From: Nitrospirillum viridazoti
GTDB taxonomy: Bacteria > Pseudomonadota > Alphaproteobacteria > Azospirillales > Azospirillaceae
Length of the DNA stretch: 64,000 nt
NCBI RefSeq assembly: GCF_007827975.1
Contig: NZ_VITT01000001.1
Strand: one strand, 5' to 3'
Shown piece after piece: positions 60,138-64,000 of this stretch; the first letter of the stretch is position 1, and each line of letters opens with the position of its first letter. A model generated the notes under the pieces. That model had not been told where the DNA came from. It was given only the letters and a program-made list of their open reading frames with translations, and ran no database searches. Both the position numbers and the translations under genes were made by a program.

Positions 60138-61424
60138 ATGACCTTCCTGTCCCGCCTCCTCGGCCGTCGGCCGGCCCCTGCACCCGCCGCCGCGCCTTCG
60201 GCGCTTCCACCGCTGCTGATCGTGGAGCGGGTGGTGACGCGGGCGGCCAACCTGGAGGTGGTGGAGGTGCCGGGCGACATCCGGGCCGGCCAGGCGGGGC
60301 GGAAGCTGCACGCCCTGCTGGTCGATGAGGCGACCGGCCAGGCGCGCCAGGGGCCGCTGGTGTCGCGCACGCCGGACGGCCTGTTCGACGGCGACCTGCG
60401 CTGTGACCGCGTCACCGTCCCGCCCTTCCCCAACGGCTGCGGCCCCGTCTACTGGCTGTTCGTGGCCGAGGCGGAGGAGGTGCCGGATGCCCAGGCGTTG
60501 GCGCCTGCGCTGCTGGCCCTGGCCCGCACGCTGGGTGACCGGCCGCCCCTGGGCGCCCTGTGCTACGGCACGCCGCCGGACACCAGCGGCGGCATCCGCT
60601 TTTCCATGTTGAGCGACCATCCCGAGCCTAAGGGCCTGCCGCCCCTGGACCAGCCGGTGGTGGACGAGGCCGCCCTGACACCCGAACAGCGGCAGTGGCG
60701 GCGCGAGGGTGTGGTGCTGCTCAAGGGCTTCCTCGGCGACGACCTGCTGGACCCCTATATCAAGCGGCGCGAACAGGTGGACCGGGCGCTGGGCTGGATC
60801 ACCCCCACCCCCTACATGCAGGTGGAGGAGTTGCGGCGCATCTGTCTGCACCCGCCGCTCATGGCCATCATGAACAGCCTGATCGGGGAGGAGATGATGC
60901 TGCATCTGAACCTTACCGGCTGGGCCTCGACCGAGCGCAACTGGCACCAGGACGAATATCTCAGCCCGCCCTTCGTCAACGGCTGGTACGCCGCCGTGTG
61001 GATCGCCCTGGACCGCATCGACCCGGATTCCGGGCCGTTCGAATACGTTCCGGGCTCCCACCGCTGGCCCTTGCTGCAGGGGGAGAGGGTGCGGCAGTTC
61101 ATGTCCGCGGCGGAGCGCGACCGCGTCACCGGCACCACCGGCAGCGCCTCCTGGCCGCACTTGACGCAACGCTACGTCACGCCCGCCATCGAGGCGGAGA
61201 TCGCGGCCCAGGGCGTGGAGACGCGCCGTTTCCTGGGGGAGAAGGGCGACGTGCTGATCTGGCACGGCCGGTTGATGCACCGGGGCTCGGCACCGAACCG
61301 CCCGGGGGTGGAGCGGCGGTCGCTGATCGGCCACTACACCGGCGTGAATCATCGTCCGGACATGCCCAACCGGCGCTTCGACCATGGCGGGTACTATGCC
61401 GTGTTCGACTATCCGTTGAAGTAG
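60138..61424 (+). CDS. Phytanoyl-CoA dioxygenase-like protein with extra N-terminal domain, copy 2
   Basis: 428 aa from ATG 60138 (MTFLSRLLGRR). Paralog of the upstream gene over its whole length, closest in the C-terminal half (DDLLDPYI, TPYM, VEELRRICLHPPLM, WHQDEYLSPPFVN, GPFEY, PGSHRWPLL identical or nearly so). Iron ligands H270, D272 and H381 intact, so both copies should be active. The N-terminal 190 residues diverge more. The pair arose by tandem duplication. Confidence 0.82.
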   Translation: MTFLSRLLGRRPAPAPAAAPSALPPLLIVERVVTRAANLEVVEVPGDIRAGQAGRKLHALLVDEATGQARQGPLVSRTPDGLFDGDLRCDRVTVPPFPNGCGPVYWLFVAEAEEVPDAQALAPALLALARTLGDRPPLGALCYGTPPDTSGGIRFSMLSDHPEPKGLPPLDQPVVDEAALTPEQRQWRREGVVLLKGFLGDDLLDPYIKRREQVDRALGWITPTPYMQVEELRRICLHPPLMAIMNSLIGEEMMLHLNLTGWASTERNWHQDEYLSPPFVNGWYAAVWIALDRIDPDSGPFEYVPGSHRWPLLQGERVRQFMSAAERDRVTGTTGSASWPHLTQRYVTPAIEAEIAAQGVETRRFLGEKGDVLIWHGRLMHRGSAPNRPGVERRSLIGHYTGVNHRPDMPNRRFDHGGYYAVFDYPLK

Positions 61425-61519
61425 GCGCGGACCGGGAGCCTGCACGCCTGCGCCGGGGCCTCCCCAGTCGGGGTGATCTGTGCCAAGCTGGCCGGCAGCC
61501 GCGCTGTCGGGGCCCGTCC

Positions 61520-62425
61520 ATGACCGTTCCGTCCTCCCGTCTGCTGTCGATCCGCCGCCATGACGGCGCGCGGGACGCGTGGCATGTGGCCAGCCTGGCG
61601 CCGCCGCCGGTGCTGTCGGGCCTGGTGGACGGGTATGCCGATTATCGCGAGCGGACCAGTTTCACCACCCGCCGGGAACTGCCCCACGCCCAGGCCGTCC
61701 TGATCGTCAACCTGGCGGAACCGATCGGCATCGTGGGCGGCGACGGGCGACCGATCACCCTGCGGGCCGGTGAGGGCTTCGTGGCCGGCGCCCACCTGGC
61801 GCCGGCGCTGTCCCGGTCGGGCGGCACCCAGGCGGGGATGCATGTCTTCCTGCCGCTGGCCAGCCTGCGACGCCTGCTGGGCTGCCCGTTGACGGATCTG
61901 GTCGACCGCGTGGTGCCCCTGGACGCCGTCCTAGGGTCGGCGGCACTGCAACTGGGGCAAGCGCTGGCGGAGGCGCCGGACGGGGCCGGACGCATGGCCA
62001 TTCTGGACGACGCGTTGACCCGCCGCTTCGCCGCCATGCCCGCGCTGCCGGGGGCCCAGGCGCACGCGCTGGCCCTGCTGCGCGACCGGGCCGATCTGGA
62101 CATCGCCGACATCGCACGGGCAATCGGGTGGAGCCCCAAGCACCTCGCCGCCCGTGTGAAGGACGCGCTGGGCGTGGGCCCGCGCACCTACCGCCGCCTG
62201 ATGCGGTTCGAGGCGCTGACCAAGCGCCTGGGGGCGGGGCCGCCGGACGAGGGCAGCGGCGGCTCGGCCGGCATCGCCATCGACGCCGGCTATTGCGACC
62301 AGTCGCACATGATCCGGGAATTTCGGGAGTTCGCCGGGCTGACGCCGGGGCAATACCTGGCCCGGTCCCTGCCGGATGGTGGCGGCCTGGTGGAGGCTGG
62401 GATGGGGGAGGCCAGAATAGGGTAG
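61520..62425 (+). CDS. AraC-family transcriptional regulator
   Basis: 301 aa from ATG 61520. N-terminal cupin-like sensor (HAQAVLIVNLAEPIGIVGGDGRPITLRAGEGFVAGAHLAPAL). C-terminal pair of helix-turn-helix motifs: RADLDIADIARAIGWSPKHLAARVKDALGVGPRTYRRLMRFEALTKRL and IAIDAGYCDQSHMIREFREFAGLTPGQYLA. Same strand as the dioxygenase pair and 95 bases after it; regulation of that pair or of the VOC gene is inference. Confidence 0.88.
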   Translation: MTVPSSRLLSIRRHDGARDAWHVASLAPPPVLSGLVDGYADYRERTSFTTRRELPHAQAVLIVNLAEPIGIVGGDGRPITLRAGEGFVAGAHLAPALSRSGGTQAGMHVFLPLASLRRLLGCPLTDLVDRVVPLDAVLGSAALQLGQALAEAPDGAGRMAILDDALTRRFAAMPALPGAQAHALALLRDRADLDIADIARAIGWSPKHLAARVKDALGVGPRTYRRLMRFEALTKRLGAGPPDEGSGGSAGIAIDAGYCDQSHMIREFREFAGLTPGQYLARSLPDGGGLVEAGMGEARIG

Positions 62426-62510
62426 GTAAGTTAGATCCAATCCAGGCTGCGCCGACAGGCCCTATGGTCGGGCGGCGGCATCGTCGCCGCCTAACAGGAG
62501 ACCGAGCGCC

Positions 62511-62936
62511 ATGCCCATCCACTCCCTAATCCCCTGCCTGCGCTATCAGGACGCGCCGGCCGCCATCGACTTCCTGTGCGCCGCCTTCGGCTTCGAGAAC
62601 CATGCCGTCTACGCCGACGACCAGGACCCCAGCCTCATCCACCACGCCCAGCTGACGCTGGGTGACGGCATGGTCATGCTGGGATCCGCCAGGCCCGGGC
62701 TGGCCACCGACGCCTATCGCTGGAAAACGGCGGCGGAGGCGGGGGGCGTCACGGCGTGCGTCTACATCATCGTCGACGACCTGGACGCCCACCACGACCG
62801 GGCCCGCGCCGCCGGGGCGGAGATCGTGACCCCGCCACACGACAATGAAGGCTACCCCGGTCGCGGCTATCACGCCCGCGACCCGGAAGGGAACAGCTGG
62901 AGCTTCGGCACCTACGATCCCTGGACGCCGCTTTGA
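62511..62936 (+). CDS. VOC-family (glyoxalase/PhnB-like) protein
   Basis: 141 aa. Two beta-alpha-beta-beta-beta modules: IPCLRYQDAPAAIDFLCAAFGFENHAVYADD...IHHAQLTLGDGMVMLG, and ACVYIIVDDLDAHHDRARAAGAEIVTPPHDNEGYPGRGYHARDPEGNSWSFG. Metal-binding His/Glu pattern in IHHAQL and the end FGTYDPW. ATG 62511 follows AGGAGA; a small hairpin (GGCGGCG/CGCCGCC) lies at 62472-62492. The reaction is unknown; the family includes resistance and aromatic-degradation enzymes. Confidence 0.85.
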   Translation: MPIHSLIPCLRYQDAPAAIDFLCAAFGFENHAVYADDQDPSLIHHAQLTLGDGMVMLGSARPGLATDAYRWKTAAEAGGVTACVYIIVDDLDAHHDRARAAGAEIVTPPHDNEGYPGRGYHARDPEGNSWSFGTYDPWTPL

Positions 62937-63153
62937 GGTCCAATAAGCAGATGGAATAGGTCTAGGGGGACACCCAGTGATACTTTCCTAAGATCTGCCC
63001 TCCCAGATCTATGTCCACTGACCAGGCTTCCGTATCCAGCGTCATACGGTTTTCATACCAAAGCCTGCGCGCGCAAGGCGCTACGCACCTTGTCGAGGCG
63101 TAGCGGGTGAACGGCGCCTCCGGTGACTCGATGACGGATGGCGTGCCCAGGAT

Positions 63154-63309
63154 TTAAATGGCGGATTCTTCCGTCTGTCCGGTTTCCACTTTGTCGAAGG
63201 CGGATTGACGGGTGCTGGTGGCATGGACGGCGACGACAATATACGCACCTGCCGCCATCACAAAGAGGACTATAGCAATCCTTAAATAGGATCCAACGGT
63301 TGCGTGCAC
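63154..63309 (-). CDS. 51-aa single-span membrane peptide
   Basis: Too short for usual calling. GTG 63309 to TAA 63154. One membrane helix (RIAIVLFVMAAGAYIVVAV) and a hydrophilic tail (HATSTRQSAFDKVETGQTEESAI). Lies downstream of the Bcp terminator, so it has its own promoter. The rest of the gap from the VOC gene (62937-63153) shows no other gene. No family recognised. Confidence 0.5.
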   Translation of the reverse strand: MHATVGSYLRIAIVLFVMAAGAYIVVAVHATSTRQSAFDKVETGQTEESAI

Positions 63310-63328
63310 AGTGATTTTTCCATCAGTG

Positions 63329-63364
63329 AAATCCGGGCCGCGTCCGCATGGGCGACCCGGATTT
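63329..63364 (-). terminator. Hairpin terminator after bcp
   Basis: Stem AAATCCGGG / CCCGGATTT (9 bp, perfect) around an 18-base loop, 15 bases past the bcp stop codon on the minus strand, with flanking T bases. Confidence 0.65.
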
Positions 63365-63379
63365 ATAACTGACTTGAAC

Positions 63380-63844
63380 TTACAGCGCGTTCACCGCCGC
63401 CAGCACGGCGTCGACATGGCCGGGCACCTTGACCTTGCGCCAGACCTGAGCCACCTGGCCGTCCTTGTCGATCAGGAAGGTGGCGCGCTCGATGCCCATG
63501 TATTTGCGGCCGTACATGTTCTTTTCCACCCACACGCCATAGCGTTCGCACACGTCGGTGTCGGCGTCAGACGCCAGGGTGAAGGGCAGGTTGTACTTTT
63601 TCTTGAACTTGTCGTGGCTGGCCACGCTGTCCTTGGACACGCCGATGATGGTGGCGTCCACCTTCTCGAAGTGCGGCAGGGATTCGCCGAAGCCGCAGGC
63701 CTCGGCCGTGCAGCCGCTGGTGTCGTCCTTGGGGTAGAAGTACAGCACCACCGGGCGGCCTTTCAGCGACGACAGGGTGACGCTGCCGCCACCATCGGTG
63801 GGCATGATGAAATCCGGGGCGGGGGTTCCGACCTCAACGGCCAT
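63380..63844 (-). CDS. bcp: Peroxiredoxin Bcp/PrxQ
   Basis: 154 aa thiol peroxidase. Peroxidatic C45 in DDTSGCTAEACGF with the resolving-type C50 five residues later, as in the PrxQ subfamily. YFYPKDDTSGC, IIGVSKDSVASHDKFKKKYNLPFTLASD and the C-terminal ATFLIDKDGQVAQVW are family-typical. Cytosolic peroxide detoxification using thioredoxin as reductant. Start ATG 63844. Confidence 0.95.
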   Translation of the reverse strand: MAVEVGTPAPDFIMPTDGGGSVTLSSLKGRPVVLYFYPKDDTSGCTAEACGFGESLPHFEKVDATIIGVSKDSVASHDKFKKKYNLPFTLASDADTDVCERYGVWVEKNMYGRKYMGIERATFLIDKDGQVAQVWRKVKVPGHVDAVLAAVNAL

Positions 63845-63943
63845 GGTGCTTTTCCTTCCTGGGTTCGTGCCGAGGCTTGCGATGGTGGACTGATGACGGC
63901 GCGGATACGGTCCAGCCCGCCGGTTGGATCGCCGCCGGTTGGA

Positions 63944-64000
63944 TCAGGGGGCCGGCGCCGGCAGGCGGGCGGCGGGTTCCTCCACCACCTTCCGGAACAG
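63944..64000 (-). CDS. C-terminal end of a gene cut by the window edge
   Basis: Open minus-strand frame from the edge to a TGA at 63944-63946, ending KVVEEPAARLPAPAP. About 100 bases upstream of bcp on the same strand, so possibly its operon partner. Too little remains to name it. An imperfect direct repeat (CCGGTTGGATC twice) lies at 63920-63945. Confidence 0.4.
   Translation of the reverse strand: MFRKVVEEPAARLPAPAP

Overview
The window looks like a chromosomal segment of a GC-rich, flagellated alphaproteobacterium, most plausibly Rhodospirillales / Azospirillaceae. The basis is GC-rich codon use throughout, the FliG, Csu-type pilus, DUF2007 and TPR-glycosyltransferase gene types, and several sigma-54 style -24/-12 promoters. 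This placement is an inference from gene content; no marker gene settles the genus. I find about 57 protein-coding genes, one tRNA-Pro(CGG), several hairpin terminators, and no CRISPR array, rRNA operon or recognisable insertion sequence.

Layout. 1-6.5 kb: housekeeping genes (M48 protease with TPRs, aminotransferase, tRNA-Pro, polyprenyl diphosphate synthase, DUF2007 protein, TrmN6-like methyltransferase, RfbC epimerase). 6.5-14.2 kb: a minus-strand surface-glycan / motility locus with two TPR proteins, three glycosyltransferase-like proteins, a YjfB-like motility protein and a sigma-54 activator whose receiver domain has lost its phospho-acceptor Asp. 14.4-20.8 kb: a cyclophilin and a complete Csu-type chaperone-usher pilus operon. 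21-29.7 kb: a MarR-GNAT fusion with an operator over its own promoter, a DsbA/FrnE protein, a stand-alone fliG, a lipoprotein, a hybrid histidine kinase and two translationally coupled 2OG-Fe(II) oxygenases. 29.8-31.6 kb: a chemoreceptor. 31.6-32.3 kb: an AT-rich islet with two tiny genes, one carrying an HELGH zinc motif.

32.4-44.9 kb is the most striking locus: a sigma-54 promoter preceded by two tandem palindromes, then a 52-aa membrane peptide, an HlyD-type adaptor, one MacB/LolD-type ATPase and four consecutive ~820-aa MacB/FtsX-type permeases. 45-50 kb: a threonine/serine dehydratase, two small unknown genes and a sulfonate/nitrate-type ABC transporter. 50-57.9 kb: an acyl-CoA dehydrogenase, a lytic transglycosylase behind a consensus sigma-54 promoter, an HWE/HisKA_2-type kinase, an FAD-linked hydroxyacid dehydrogenase coupled to a DinB-like protein, and Sua5. 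58-64 kb: an orphan ParA, a tandem pair of phytanoyl-CoA-dioxygenase-like proteins with a shared unassigned N-terminal domain, an AraC regulator, a VOC protein, a 51-aa membrane peptide and the peroxiredoxin Bcp. Both edges cut genes.

How it fits together: sigma-54 control is the recurring theme. It is seen at the lytic transglycosylase, probably at fliG, and at the multi-permease exporter. The dominant functions are cell-envelope and surface work: pili, motility, glycosylation, export and sensing.
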